The notes: a model not told the origin generated them from the sequence alone. Counted from the stretch's first letter, positions 43,823 through 54,440 are shown. The stretch: DNA of 64,000 nt from Isochrysis galbana (GCA_018136815.1 CM030933.1:6549137-6613136), one strand, 5' to 3'. A program made the numbers and translations.

Positions 43823-45297
43823 CCCGCGCTTGTTGCGCAGGCAAAGGCCTTGCGAAAAGCGGGCGCACGGTTTGGGAGGGGCTTTGCCAAGTGCCTCGTG
43901 TGCCGCTTCGGGCGGGGAGTAATCTTACGCGACTCGTTGCGCTCCCTGCGTTTAGCTGCTTCGGCGTCGCACTCGCAGATGCGGTGTATCGGCGAGAGGC
44001 CAAGGGCTACCTCCGGGCGCCAGCCCTTGCACCCTTTGCTGCTCCCGTGGATCATGAGCTTGTGGGGGGATTGGATGTTCGGGGGCATGGCGATCGGTTT
44101 GCATGCTCGGACGGCGTAATTAACTGGCACCGTTTTGTTGTCTATGTTGAGCACGATTTTACGTGGAAAGTTGCCCGACAAGAAGGTTCCTTGCGCCGCG
44201 GAGACGTATAGGTGCCAGCGGGTTGAGTGGGCTACTTTCGATACAAAGGTGCCCGACTCACCTTCAAGTTTCATGCGCTCCCGGTTTCCCTTCAGGAAGG
44301 TGAGGCCTTGCGACTCGACCGCTTTGACGAGCGCGCTCAAGGTGATTTTCGAGGCTTGCGCGAGGCCTTCCGCCTCGACTACGATGTGGGCTGCGACATC
44401 TTGAAGCGCCTCGTAGAGGGCCTTGCGTGAGGAGGTGCCCTTTTTGTTGATCTTCTCGTCGATGGATTCGATGCGGATGCGCACGGGGAGATCTTGGGCT
44501 AGGACGCGGATGGTGGTGTGGTCCCCGTATTTGGCCTGGAATTGTTGAGCGCAATCTTCGTTGACCGCTATGTGCCACGGGCCCCTCGCTGAGCGGGCCC
44601 AGAAGTCTGGCTCGGGGTCTACGCCCTCGAGTTCAAGGAGTAGCTCGACGATGGCGGCGTACGCCGTCGTGTCCTGGAGGATGATGTCTCCGGTTTGATC
44701 GAACGAGAGTTCGAAAGTGGCGTCAGAGTCTGTGATTTCGTTTTCATTGTCTGAATCTTGGTCCTGTGAGGCGTGGGCGGGGATGATAGTAGTCAGAGTT
44801 GCGAGCGTGGGGGCATAGGGTGGGGGCGCGTTGTTGTTGCTGTCCCCAAGGGGGGCGTGAGCGTGTGTTTTGTGCGTGTGCTGGAGTGTGTCTGAGGAGG
44901 TGCCTTTGAAGCGTATGTTGCTTGCAGCAATGGGGTGTGTGTTGTTGTGCCCATAAGGGCCACCCGGCCGTGGGCCGCGCTGCCGGAGCAGCGCGGCCCT
45001 TGCCAGGGCGAGAGGGGCCTCTGCCATAAGGCATGCCCAATGGAATGGTGACTGTTTGAGCCTGGCATTGATGGGGTACTGCCAGCAGCCTGCTGCCCCC
45101 CATGGGGGAGGCCAGCATGGCTGCCATGGATAGTGTGGCCGGGGCCACGGGCCGTGTGGCGCGACCGGAGTCGCACGCACCTGCTCGGCCTCGGTGGGCG
45201 GACGCGGCCGCTTCGACAGCGGCTGCTCCATGGGCACTGGGGGGGCGCCCTCGGCGGGGGGCCCGAAGGGGAGGGGAGTCGCGGCGGCGCGCTCCAT
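43780..45297 (-). pseudogene. LINE copy 2 ORF1, frameshifted near its end
   Basis: 505 codons from an ATG beside the hairpin: a Pro-rich N-terminus (PLSKRPRPPTEAEQ), then a conserved core (LLLELEGVDPEPDFWARSAR, KGNRERMKLEGESGTF). A one-base deletion after PRPK (around 43905), relative to copy 1, throws the frame off, so the zinc fingers are read in the frame of the endonuclease and ORF1 stops at 43780 with an unrelated tail. The core probably binds element RNA (inference from ORF1 of other LINEs). Confidence 0.8.
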
Positions 45298-45335
45298 CGC
45301 GTCTAAGTATAAACTTAGTTGTCTAAGGCCGACAA

Positions 45336-45490
45336 CTACGTAAACGTGCAGTTTAAGAGATATTTCTCACGGAGCACGTGTACGTGTGATGACTTGCAAT
45401 CACACTGTGCACGCCGTGCATGGGCACGGCGCGATGTGCATCGGTACCCCCGCGGGGGCACCGTGCGTGCGCATAGCAACTTCCATGAAG
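45336..45490 (+). repeat. Dispersed repeat R2-like segment, copy c
   Basis: AAGAGATATTTCTCACGG (about 45354) resembles the right end of R2 copy a. GTGCACGCCGTGCATGGGCA and CCGTGCGTGCGCATAGCAAC match the second half of copy b. Parts are in a different order from the other copies, so the family is rearranged. GC-rich sequence without a gene follows to about 45630. Confidence 0.5.
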
Positions 45491-45631
45491 GTGCACGCCG
45501 TGCGCTCACTCTTTCCGCGGGGGAACTCGGGGCGCGGAGGACGGGCGGGAACCCTGGGGCGGCACCCCCTTGGGACCGTGGGATTATTACAGTATACGAC
45601 GATAACATTAACGTAAACATCCGGTCTGGTC

Positions 45632-45826
45632 TTTTGGTCTCTCCCCCCCCCCCCCCCTCCTCCCCCCCCTCCCCCCTCTCCCTCTCACCGACCTACCAGA
45701 GAGAGAAGGCTCCTGCCTGCCCTCCCTCCTCCCTCCTCGCTCACCCTCCAGCCCACAGCATAGGGGAGTGGAGAGAGGGGGGGTTGTGCCCCCCCACGGG
45801 TCAACCAATCATAAACTTAGTTGAGC
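45632..45826 (-). mobile_element. Short retroelement A-like, copy 4, degraded
   Basis: On the minus strand it begins AACTAAGTTTATGATTGGTT then GACCCGTGGGGGGGCAC, matching the start of element A with a decayed hairpin. The body soon turns into a G-rich low-complexity tract (C runs on the plus strand at 45640-45690), and no 3' tail is seen. Confidence 0.65.
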
Positions 45827-46274
45827 AAGCAGATAACATGTCCCGTAGTAGGTGTAGCCTAGAATCTTCAAATGTTTTTTCTTGAGTCTCGACTTTGAGA
45901 TATTGCAAATGCACGACAACAAAAACCAGAGAAGCCGCATCCAACAACGCCACCAAAATTTCCAAGGTGAAATGCGATGAGAATAAATGACTTTGAGCAA
46001 GCGACTGAGCAAGCGAACCAAACACTAGTCAAAGGAAACGAAAGCAACAACCTACCACCGGGTATTTTCCTAGGGCGTAGAACCGACGTGGCGGGGAAGC
46101 CGGACGAGGGAGGGCGGGATGGAATTCCAAAAGCCTGGACGGGCGTGCTGCTCTAGCTATGATTGTTCGTCGGGCCCGGAAGCGGTCTCTCGTCAGGCCA
46201 TAGTGTCGCGACTTCTCAGGGCTTTCTCGCAACTTCTCAGAGATTCCCATCGACGGGAATGAGGCGTATGTGAC
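45827..46274. other. Intergenic stretch 3' of ATG2
   Basis: No gene recognised. It should contain the ATG2 3' UTR. Short direct repeats (TTCTCAGGGCTTTCTCGCAA and CTTCTCAGAGA near 46213-46245) are the only structure noticed. Confidence 0.4.
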
Positions 46275-49200
46275 TTATTGCAAGCAGCATTGTTCGCTTG
46301 GCCTAGCTAGGTGCGTGGTGTACTCCTTCAAGGCATGGGTTCTCGGCTCGGCGACCACGGCATTCGCTTGTGCGATGGCTCGACGGAGGGGTGCGTGGAC
46401 CACGGAGGCCTCCCCAAGTGCGGAATCGAGTTGCTCGAGCATGAGCTGCGTGAAGGAAAGCACGCGAGCAGTGAGGCCAAGCGACTCCTCTAGCAAAGAC
46501 GTGGCGAGTGCACCACTACCATACCGGATGCCGCGCAGTGGCGACGGGCGGAGAGGAGCGAGGAGGAGTTCGCGGAGGCCTGACGCGACGTTCACCATAG
46601 ACCGCAAGGGGGTGACACCAGCAACGTATCGATGGAGTTGGGCAAGGAGCTGAGGCTGCCATTCAGATAGCACTGCCGCCTCAAGAGCTTCCCAGGACGT
46701 GAGACCACGAAGACGCAGCCGCCCTGACCACGTTGGAAGTGGAATGTAAGCGAGCAGAGAAAGTGAGACGACCAACGAAGGTGTGCGTCTCAAAGGAAAG
46801 CGCAGGCGAAAAGCTGCATTTCGGCCAATCGTGTGCGGCCGGCACGGGGCAGGCCAGCGTAAAGGCGCACCTAGAGTGATGCAGACGTCCGACACTGGGA
46901 TCAAGTTGATGAGCTGTTTTGTAGTGGGGCTGTGTCCAGTGCCAATGGTGTGATAGAGTGAGGCAAAGCTGGAAAACGTGACCAAAAAGTCGATGCGCAT
47001 GTAAAGTGGACGCACGTCACACAGCTCTATCATGAGTTGCATCGGCTCTGCCGGTGGGGGCAACCTTCCCGCAGCAGTGGCAGCTGCCGTAGCTCGATAC
47101 TCTGCGGCCGCTGCCGACTCTGCGGCAGCCTGAGCGAAGGCAATGGCGAATCCAAGTGATGCTTGAGAGACACACAGTCTAATCGGCTGTACCCGAGCGC
47201 GGATGCGAATCTCGCCATCGCATTGCGAGAGAGCAAACGCTAGGAATGCAGTGTGCTCCTTGGGACGGGGAGAGTCGTCGTCAGGGGACAAGAATCGATG
47301 TAGGACGCCACCATTCAGCACGCTGTGAGGATCGAGCGCGTCGATCAACTCGAGGCGACCGAGGGTGACGTGCAAGCGCCACTCAAGCGCTTCAGTAGCC
47401 GCCTTGCGTTGCGTCGACCGATTTCCCTTACCCGTGCGACAGCTGCTAGGAGCACTGAGGTCGGACGTGGAGTCGAAGATGTCGTATTCGCAGGCGAACT
47501 TTAGAAGAACGAGCTCCAAGCATGGTGGCATGGAGCTGCTGAGCCTGCGAGCAACCGCCCCACCGAGATCGCTTCTTGTAATGCTTGCCACATGGCCATC
47601 CCAACCTGATCCGGCTCTCATTGTCCAGCGAAGGTTCACATTGTCGAGCGTCAAGCGCTGTGACAAGCGACGCCTCAAGCCCTTGTCTTCGAGCTGCATT
47701 AGCGGCGAAGTCTTTGGGAGATACATCGGAACGTACGCTTCATCGATCACGGGCGGCTTGCCATCTCCAAGCCAGCGAGCACTACCCGGAGCTGGCGCAA
47801 TAGGTCCAAAACCGACAGGGGTGGGCTCGGCGGTTGCCGTCGCCGACGCGCGTGGAATTCCCGTGGAGCGCACCATTGCAGCTGAAGAACAAGGCGTGTT
47901 CTCGCCATACGCACAGGTGTCGCTTGCAGTCAGGCTTGAGGAAGTGCTACCTACGGGTGCCCTCAAGGTCAAACCAGGTCCACAAGCCATTGCGCTAGTA
48001 TAGCGATGAGCGCCGAACTCCTCCTCATAGTCCGTTGTAGCTGTCAACGCTGCGCATGTGGCGCTTGTTGGCGCAGTCAGGATCTCGAGTGGAGGTCGGC
48101 TCGGCCCGAGCCCGCCCTTGTCCATGCCGAGTGATAGGATGCCACCACAATGGTGCGTCTCAAATCCGAGCACGCCAGCTGGCAACATATCAAAGGCATC
48201 GAGATCCCCGCGACCATCCACCTCAGCGGAAGGGCCGTGGACTTTTCGAACTGCGGCATCACAGCCGGCTCCCGTGCTCCCTGGGCCACCATCGACGTTG
48301 GACACGGCTGCACGTGATGGCCCAGCAGAAGGAGCATAGCGTGCGTTGTGCGCTGGGGCGCCCGAGTATTCGTCAATGATCTGCAGTCTGCCACCGAAGA
48401 AGGCCGCTCGAGGAGCGGACGAGGAATAGTTCGACGTCTCGGGAGGCGGGATACTACGCTCCTGCAGCCTCTTAGAGTCAGCTGGTGTAGTAGAAGAATG
48501 CGTTATTGGCGGCTGAGGTGCCCCACAATCGAGCCACGGTGCTTGTTGGCAGGCAGCCCCCACACCACCACTAATCAATGAATGGTGGCCGATGCTCGTG
48601 ACGAGCGGCGCAGGTGTGGAGACCCGTGTCGAACCCGACCGAGAAAGCACCACATCTGACGGGCACCGGTTTGGCGACGTTCCGTGGAGTGGCGCAGCCG
48701 GCGAGACGACCGCTCGCTTGGCCCTACCGAAGGCGGCGCTCTGCTCCGCCACCTCCACCATGGAAGGAGCGGTCATGACTTCCTGAACATCGCTCTCGTA
48801 ACTCTTGGGTGCCGGCGTGCCAAGGCTCCATCCCAAGTCTGAACTAAGGCACAGGAGCGCATCGGTGGTATCTGTTGCCGTCTCAAGGTGTAGCTCATCA
48901 TTTGAGACTGTGATCTGCGACTGGGTAGATTCTCCGCACAGCTGCCAGGACACCATCAGCCGCGTCGCGTACGCTACTCGCACGGCTTCCGACCGTTGTA
49001 GCTGAGCGCGAAGGGCGAGCAGTAAGGGAGAGACTCCATCAATGGCAAAGGACTTGCATGAGCGGCGCGCTTTGTCTAGCTGTCCCCCAGTGAGACCGCT
49101 GAGAGGCATGCCAGCGTCGACGCCTGCCGCGGGGATGGTCACTACCAAAGGCGTGGCCCCTGGACCGGCTGAGACGGGCAAAGCCGGTCGCAGGGTGGCC

Positions 49201-52200
49201 TCACGCCCGAGGAATAGTTCTGCTGCGTGTATCACCAACTCTACCGATGTTGCTCCCGCAGCGGAAGCATCAGAAGATGCGGGCTCCGAACGAGACTGGC
49301 CAAAGCGAACATCGAGAGTCAAACCCGTTAAAAGCAACCAAGCATATGGCACTATTGCTTCCGGCGGCACCTCGTCATTAGACGCCTGGAGGCCAAACGA
49401 TGTGCTTCCCCCGGTTGGAATGTGCTGAATTAGCGAGTCCCTGACGTGCACGTATAGTCGCCATTGTGCCGGTGACGTGTCCAGCTTGACGAGTCCAATC
49501 GTTTCCTGAGTGACGGCCATGCCCTCAGATGGGTACGGCACATCCGTAGGTGGAGCAAGGAATGCCATCAGTTCAGCAACGGCGCTTTCTAATGGGACGC
49601 CACGCAGCTGGTTGTCATACATTACGCCCTCGAGCATCACAGAAACTGTAGGTCCAATAGCATAGCCTCCGCAATCCCCACCGCAGCTCGTTCGCTCCAT
49701 GGGCGCCCCGAGCTCCGCCTCGCTATCGTCCCTACTTGGAGTATCGAGGACAGGAGTAACGACGCAAACTTCGAGGGCGTTCCGTCCCTGGTCGTCTCCG
49801 AGCGTATGTGACCGTCGACCTCCAGCCTCACACACAGTTGAGAGCAGCGGTAGCGGGCTGTCGCCGCCAATCGTCGCCGAAGAAGAAGTGGGTTCCACTC
49901 CGCTCGTTGATGGATCTCTAGGGCCGCTCGTCTCGAGAGAGCAGGTGCGCGCTGTAAGCGTATAGCTGCGCTCGCTACCGCTCACTGCACGAAGCGCGGC
50001 CTGTGAAAGCGCTGCCTCCCACCACCACCCGCATTCTGAAGCACTGGAAATCGACGCCTTGTCCTGGGTTGCAGGCATGACAACAAATATAGAGGCATCT
50101 GAGATGTCGAGCTCCATCGTTGATACCGGTGTGGCACGTGCATTCGCGATAGCGATCGGCGACGATGTTTGCTGTTGGAAATGTGATGTATCTGCATCTC
50201 CATGACATGCCTCAGATGGAACGGCCCCAGAGCTCGAGGGAGCGGGGCCAGATGCCATTTGCACGTAATCAGCGCGTGTTATGCAGACTGCGCCATGTGC
50301 AACAGAACCTCTGAGCCATGGTCTTGCTAGCGGACGGTCTCCTTGTGGCACGTCAGCTTTGCATACATGCACAAGATCGAGCGATAGCCGGCATTGTCGT
50401 GCACTCGTCTCGCTCCGATTTGACCAGAGCGCGACCATGGGAAAAGGTGGCGCAGAGCTCACAGGCCTGCCCAACGGTACTGTCGTGGCGCCAAGGCGTC
50501 GATACCATGCTTCCACTTGCTGACACTCTGCTTGACGTGCGTTCTGATCCCCTTGGCCATGTGAGATTTCATGATTTCCGAACGCCTCGTTATCGGCTCC
50601 CAAGCGCCAGAGAGCCGCACTCCCGCATTCAAGAGAAAGAGTGCTGCCGTCCGCTGCCCAGTGGACAAGTGGCATGGCCACGCGCAGGAGCAGCGGTGGT
50701 GACGCACCGTCTTGCCCGCTGCATTGCTCCATGGCGTGCGACGAATGTTGCTCGCCCTGCGGGAATGATAGCCACACAGCAGAAGCATGAGCGTCCAATT
50801 GCGTCCGCAGCGTCGTCCTCGCGCCCTCGATACTGGCCTCGGATTTGCTTTCTGTAGCCGTGAGCTCGCTCTGATGGTCCGTGGAGAGCGGAGCCGCGGC
50901 TTCGGCCATAGCAGTCAACACACGAGTAGTACGAGCAAGCGAAGGTGGCGCTAAAAGGATGCAAAGTTGCGCCATCTCCACTCGAATTGTGCAATCACGT
51001 CCAGCGGGGCGACCATCTGTGTTGTGAGGAGATTTCTCCTCCGACGCGTAGGAGGGTGCGCCAAGAAGCGGCTCGACTTCTTGCGCTCCTCTAGCTGCCT
51101 TCATTGAGTCCTCGCCCACGGGTCTATCGCTTGATTGTCGCGTGTCAGCTGGCCTTGTGCTGATGCGCACATGCAACTTTGGTGCGCCCGCTGTGCCTTG
51201 CTTGCCGACACTCCACTCGTCGCACCGATTCATCTTATCTCGCCATCGCAAGCCACGCAGACCGCCGCCAGGGATATTTTCGCTGGCGAATCCAAGTAAA
51301 ACGAGCGGTGTATCCTCCTCGCTAGAGGAGGCAAGTCGTTGTTGCAGGCGAGAGCAGAATCCACCGCTTGCGAACTGAGCATCCGGGGTTGCCAAAGTAT
51401 CGATTGGACGGCACTCGAGGTGGGGAAGCATCTGCATTGTTTTGGTAGCTGCGTTATGCCGGCGCACGGAAGCAGGTGTGAGGAGGTGCTCGGAGATCTC
51501 GAACCACGCGTGGTCTTGTACGACATCCACCTGCCAGTTCATTACATCCTCTTCGGTCGAACACGCCATGACGGTCTCCGCTTGACGCATCGAGCAATTG
51601 ATCGTAGAACGCGCTGCTGCGACCACGAGAACGTGGCCCTGGTCACTCTCCTGGCCCGGCGAGCTCTGCCCTGCGCTATCCTTGGCTAGCGTGCTGCTAG
51701 GTCGTAAGAGCAGGCCGAGTTGCGTGTGCTGCACGCGGAGAGTCAACTGCAAGGTCAGGCCACCGCCAACAGGACTCACCAAGCGGCCCTCTGTGTCATT
51801 CACCGGAACGGACGGGCCACTGCTTTGACGGACTGGAACTCCCGCCTTAACGCGTGGCGTTTGATTCACTCCCAGGCCACGCGGGATTTCTGATGGCTTC
51901 TGGTAGCTCCTTGATGCATCGGCGGCCGCTTCTGCTTGCATGCGGCTGATCAACGATGCGATTCGATACATGCTTCCTCTCACGGTTCTATCACCTGTCG
52001 ATGCTCCATTGGTTGTTCCTCTGGCCGACGGAGTAGCCCTTACGTTGCGCATCACAGGAGAGGCTCCATTGAATGAGGACTTACTTGGAGAGCTACTCGT
52101 TGCTGTGGTGGTTTCGTGCAAGGCGGGCGGAGTGATGACCAAGAGTGCATCCCGCAGTTGTGACGGAGAGAGGAGGAGCTGTAGCGAGCGTATGGAGGCC

Positions 52201-53522
52201 TCAGCAGTGATAGATGGACCGATGCAACTGGCCTCGTCGCCGTCGCCCACACTATGATGCGAGGGTCCCGAGCGCGCTAGATTGGTGCTTGGCCTGTCAT
52301 CAATGATGCCTGCACGGACCAAATGCATAGCCAAGAAGCCATCCTCGGATTCATCGTCGTGGCCAATCTGACCAATTTCGATGGGGTTCATCCCCGAGAC
52401 ACTTTCACCTGCACCTTTGCTGCATCCAGCACTGTATTCGAACCCCTCCTCGTCGCCACTGCCGGCCAAGACAAGGCGCACTCCACGAAAACGTACCACG
52501 CGAGAGAGTCCATCGCGCGCTTCTGGGCTAGGAATTGAATGCGTCGACGAAGCCGTCGGGGATCCCAAGCCCGATGCCGGAGCTAGACCCGTCTCACGCA
52601 TCATGAGCCAGCTCACATGGAGCTCGAGACGCGGATCAGACGTAGAAGCATAGTTCACACAACTTGCGGCGGAAGGCCCGCTGAAAGATACCCCGGCTAC
52701 ACCTGCGGGTGTATCATCCACATCGCCCGCCTCCTCACCGTCGTCCACCGGCGATTCCTCGTCCTCCTCGTCTTCCAACCTTACATCGTCGTACACCTCG
52801 TCCTCCTCGCACCCTTCACCGCTTCCCTCGCCGTCAACTTCCCATACATTGCCTGGCCGAAGCCCGTCACCAGCTCCACTCAGACTGCTCACGCGCACGT
52901 CCGCACCTACCTCTGTACCGCGCACATCTGCCATTGGAGGCTCGTCTTCAGCATTCCCATCTGAAGAGCACTCCATTGCCATGCATGAATCGTGGAGGCT
53001 GACCTCAACGGAGCGCAGCAAGCGGAACGTAAGAGACGCAAGCGCTGTCAAGCCCGACGCCTCCATTTCTCGAACCTCTAATTCACCATCTGCAGCAACG
53101 GCAAGATTTGCTGGGTCGCTCGAATGGTCGGCTCCAAGATAATGGGAGTCAGCTGTGTCCACTTCGGTCCTTGACGCGTCCTGCCCTCCCGATCTGGGCT
53201 GTCCGCTGCCCCTACCACCTCGAGAGGCCCTTGGTGCGATGCTTTCCTCAACATCAGCTCCGCCCAACCCAGAAGGGACGCCGTCATCGATCGGCTCACT
53301 GCAGCTGGTGGAGACTGCTCGTCGCCACCTCAGTGTCGACCGGAGCCCATGAATCTCCACGCGCGAGCCACTTGGCAGCGGCGACGCCCACGGCATTGCG
53401 ACGAGCACGCAAGATATAGAGCCGAGTACCAGCTGTATCCCCGCGGTGGCAAGAAGGCGATTGAAGGTGTCGGTTACCAGTACGAGCTCGCGCAGCTCTA
53501 GGCGTGTCGCAGAGAGGCGCAC
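46275..53522 (-). CDS. ATG2: Autophagy-related protein 2 (ATG2), main exon
   Basis: A single open frame of about 2,415 codons. Its start (MPWASPLPSGSRVEIHGLRS near residue 43) fits the end of the chorein_N domain of ATG2, where the family has VAVPWAALL...VSGLQLTL. The last 250 residues fit the ATG2 C-terminal domain, including LRGLTSWEALEAAVLSEW and PLRSMVNVASGLRELLLAPL. ATG2 is a rod-like lipid-transfer protein that moves phospholipids from the ER to the growing phagophore together with ATG9 and WIPI/Atg18 proteins. The long middle is Ser/Ala/Gly-rich and poorly conserved. The frame starts at an intron acceptor (GCGCAG before GTGCGC, about 53523), not at a Met; about 40 N-terminal residues come from upstream exons. 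Confidence 0.88.
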   Translation of the reverse strand: MRLSATRLELRELVLVTDTFNRLLATAGIQLVLGSISCVLVAMPWASPLPSGSRVEIHGLRSTLRWRRAVSTSCSEPIDDGVPSGLGGADVEESIAPRASRGGRGSGQPRSGGQDASRTEVDTADSHYLGADHSSDPANLAVAADGELEVREMEASGLTALASLTFRLLRSVEVSLHDSCMAMECSSDGNAEDEPPMADVRGTEVGADVRVSSLSGAGDGLRPGNVWEVDGEGSGEGCEEDEVYDDVRLEDEEDEESPVDDGEEAGDVDDTPAGVAGVSFSGPSAASCVNYASTSDPRLELHVSWLMMRETGLAPASGLGSPTASSTHSIPSPEARDGLSRVVRFRGVRLVLAGSGDEEGFEYSAGCSKGAGESVSGMNPIEIGQIGHDDESEDGFLAMHLVRAGIIDDRPSTNLARSGPSHHSVGDGDEASCIGPSITAEASIRSLQLLLSPSQLRDALLVITPPALHETTTATSSSPSKSSFNGASPVMRNVRATPSARGTTNGASTGDRTVRGSMYRIASLISRMQAEAAADASRSYQKPSEIPRGLGVNQTPRVKAGVPVRQSSGPSVPVNDTEGRLVSPVGGGLTLQLTLRVQHTQLGLLLRPSSTLAKDSAGQSSPGQESDQGHVLVVAAARSTINCSMRQAETVMACSTEEDVMNWQVDVVQDHAWFEISEHLLTPASVRRHNAATKTMQMLPHLECRPIDTLATPDAQFASGGFCSRLQQRLASSSEEDTPLVLLGFASENIPGGGLRGLRWRDKMNRCDEWSVGKQGTAGAPKLHVRISTRPADTRQSSDRPVGEDSMKAARGAQEVEPLLGAPSYASEEKSPHNTDGRPAGRDCTIRVEMAQLCILLAPPSLARTTRVLTAMAEAAAPLSTDHQSELTATESKSEASIEGARTTLRTQLDAHASAVWLSFPQGEQHSSHAMEQCSGQDGASPPLLLRVAMPLVHWAADGSTLSLECGSAALWRLGADNEAFGNHEISHGQGDQNARQAECQQVEAWYRRLGATTVPLGRPVSSAPPFPMVALWSNRSETSARQCRLSLDLVHVCKADVPQGDRPLARPWLRGSVAHGAVCITRADYVQMASGPAPSSSGAVPSEACHGDADTSHFQQQTSSPIAIANARATPVSTMELDISDASIFVVMPATQDKASISSASECGWWWEAALSQAALRAVSGSERSYTLTARTCSLETSGPRDPSTSGVEPTSSSATIGGDSPLPLLSTVCEAGGRRSHTLGDDQGRNALEVCVVTPVLDTPSRDDSEAELGAPMERTSCGGDCGGYAIGPTVSVMLEGVMYDNQLRGVPLESAVAELMAFLAPPTDVPYPSEGMAVTQETIGLVKLDTSPAQWRLYVHVRDSLIQHIPTGGSTSFGLQASNDEVPPEAIVPYAWLLLTGLTLDVRFGQSRSEPASSDASAAGATSVELVIHAAELFLGREATLRPALPVSAGPGATPLVVTIPAAGVDAGMPLSGLTGGQLDKARRSCKSFAIDGVSPLLLALRAQLQRSEAVRVAYATRLMVSWQLCGESTQSQITVSNDELHLETATDTTDALLCLSSDLGWSLGTPAPKSYESDVQEVMTAPSMVEVAEQSAAFGRAKRAVVSPAAPLHGTSPNRCPSDVVLSRSGSTRVSTPAPLVTSIGHHSLISGGVGAACQQAPWLDCGAPQPPITHSSTTPADSKRLQERSIPPPETSNYSSSAPRAAFFGGRLQIIDEYSGAPAHNARYAPSAGPSRAAVSNVDGGPGSTGAGCDAAVRKVHGPSAEVDGRGDLDAFDMLPAGVLGFETHHCGGILSLGMDKGGLGPSRPPLEILTAPTSATCAALTATTDYEEEFGAHRYTSAMACGPGLTLRAPVGSTSSSLTASDTCAYGENTPCSSAAMVRSTGIPRASATATAEPTPVGFGPIAPAPGSARWLGDGKPPVIDEAYVPMYLPKTSPLMQLEDKGLRRRLSQRLTLDNVNLRWTMRAGSGWDGHVASITRSDLGGAVARRLSSSMPPCLELVLLKFACEYDIFDSTSDLSAPSSCRTGKGNRSTQRKAATEALEWRLHVTLGRLELIDALDPHSVLNGGVLHRFLSPDDDSPRPKEHTAFLAFALSQCDGEIRIRARVQPIRLCVSQASLGFAIAFAQAAAESAAAAEYRATAAATAAGRLPPPAEPMQLMIELCDVRPLYMRIDFLVTFSSFASLYHTIGTGHSPTTKQLINLIPVSDVCITLGAPLRWPAPCRPHTIGRNAAFRLRFPLRRTPSLVVSLSLLAYIPLPTWSGRLRLRGLTSWEALEAAVLSEWQPQLLAQLHRYVAGVTPLRSMVNVASGLRELLLAPLRPSPLRGIRYGSGALATSLLEESLGLTARVLSFTQLMLEQLDSALGEASVVHAPLRRAIAQANAVVAEPRTHALKEYTTHLARPSEQCCLQ

Positions 53523-53639
53523 CTGCGCGGTATGCGGCTCTGCACGTTAGCAAGTGTGGGGGGCCTGTCTGGATAGCTCCGCACAGAGAGGCAGGGAGGG
53601 AGAGGAGGGGACGCGTGTGTGCGCGTGCGGGGTTGGCGT

Positions 53640-53714
53640 GCCGCACGTTGTGTCTCTCCATCCCGAACCACCCTTTGAGCAGCCATCGGACCACTCTCTC
53701 GAGCCCAAGGGCCA
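53640..53714 (-). CDS. ATG2: Candidate first coding exon of ATG2
   Basis: An ATG at 53714 opens MALGLERVVRWLLKGWFG, similar in pattern to the amphipathic start of ATG2 (small hydrophobic helix ending in YLG or FLG). A possible GT donor lies at CAAC-GTGCGG (about 53646). A branch-point-like TGCTAAC (about 53553) and an acceptor lead into the main exon. The residues expected between (a DQLSLDL-type strand) are missing, so another small exon or a different splice pattern is needed. Confidence 0.35.
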
Positions 53715-53759
53715 TTGGACGTGTCTGCCGAGATTGTAGGAAGCAGCCCTTGCGGCAAT

Positions 53760-54440
53760 CCCACGCGCTGTTCCCCCTGCGCCCCCCCCCCCCCTCGCGC
53801 GCCCCCAGGGCCCGCACAAGCCTCCTTCTCCCTCACCCTCCCAGTCTCTCGCTCGCTCGCTCGCTCGCCTCCCCCTCCTCCTCCTCCCCCCTTCTCTCCC
53901 TCTCTCTCCCGCCCCGCCCCACCCCGGCCCCCTGCGGCCCGTCCTCTCGCTCTCGCGCGCCCAGTGCCGCTCCTCTCCCTCACTCCCCATCCGCCCGTCC
54001 TCTCTAAGGGGCTTTAACTGTAACACGGCGAGGTTCACAGCTCATAAGCGTCCGTTTCACGGCCCCTGACCCCATAGCCCCTAGCGGTATCAGTGTTGGG
54101 GCAACAGCGAACCAGCTTGCACCGATATTGGAGCTATCACTGGCGGCAGTAGCTGGCGCCAGCTATCGGTGGTCTGCCAGCGCCAAATCTTTGGTGCGAA
54201 GAGCTAGAGTTATGCCAACTAGCAGCTAGCAGCTAGCGCGCTAGCGCCTAGCGCCAGCTGTGGAGGGCAGGGGCAGGGGGTGGGGGAGAAAAAAACCAAC
54301 TTCCAATTGTGATTTGCACGGTGCAAAATTTGCCCTCTCCCCCCCCCCCCCCGCTCTGATGCGGCTGCTCGCACGCTTCTTTCCTGCTTTCACGAGCCAG
54401 CGAGCCAGAGCCAGCCCCGCATCAAGTGGAGCACTTGGTC
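53760..54440. other. Low-complexity and intergenic region upstream of ATG2
   Basis: 53790-53990 is a C/CT-rich tract (GA-rich in the ATG2 sense) with GCTCGCTCGCTCGCTCGC. 54110-54255 holds short repeats of AGCTAGCGC/GCTATC type. A poly-C run and GCTCTGATGCGGCTGCTC at 54338-54370 closely resemble the region right at the rhodanese start (54978-55013). No gene is recognised on either strand. Confidence 0.4.

Larger units (their letters stand above)
42326..45321 (-). mobile_element. LINE copy 2, with 5' end, 3'-truncated
   Basis: In its sense strand it begins with the 5' hairpin (CAACTAAGTTTATACTTAGA, 45302-45321), reaches the ORF1 ATG within a few bases (45297), and continues through ORF1, zinc fingers and endonuclease. 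It breaks off at KTNDWNNPMHAD before the reverse transcriptase, where repeat R2 begins. This copy defines the 5' end of the family. Confidence 0.85.
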
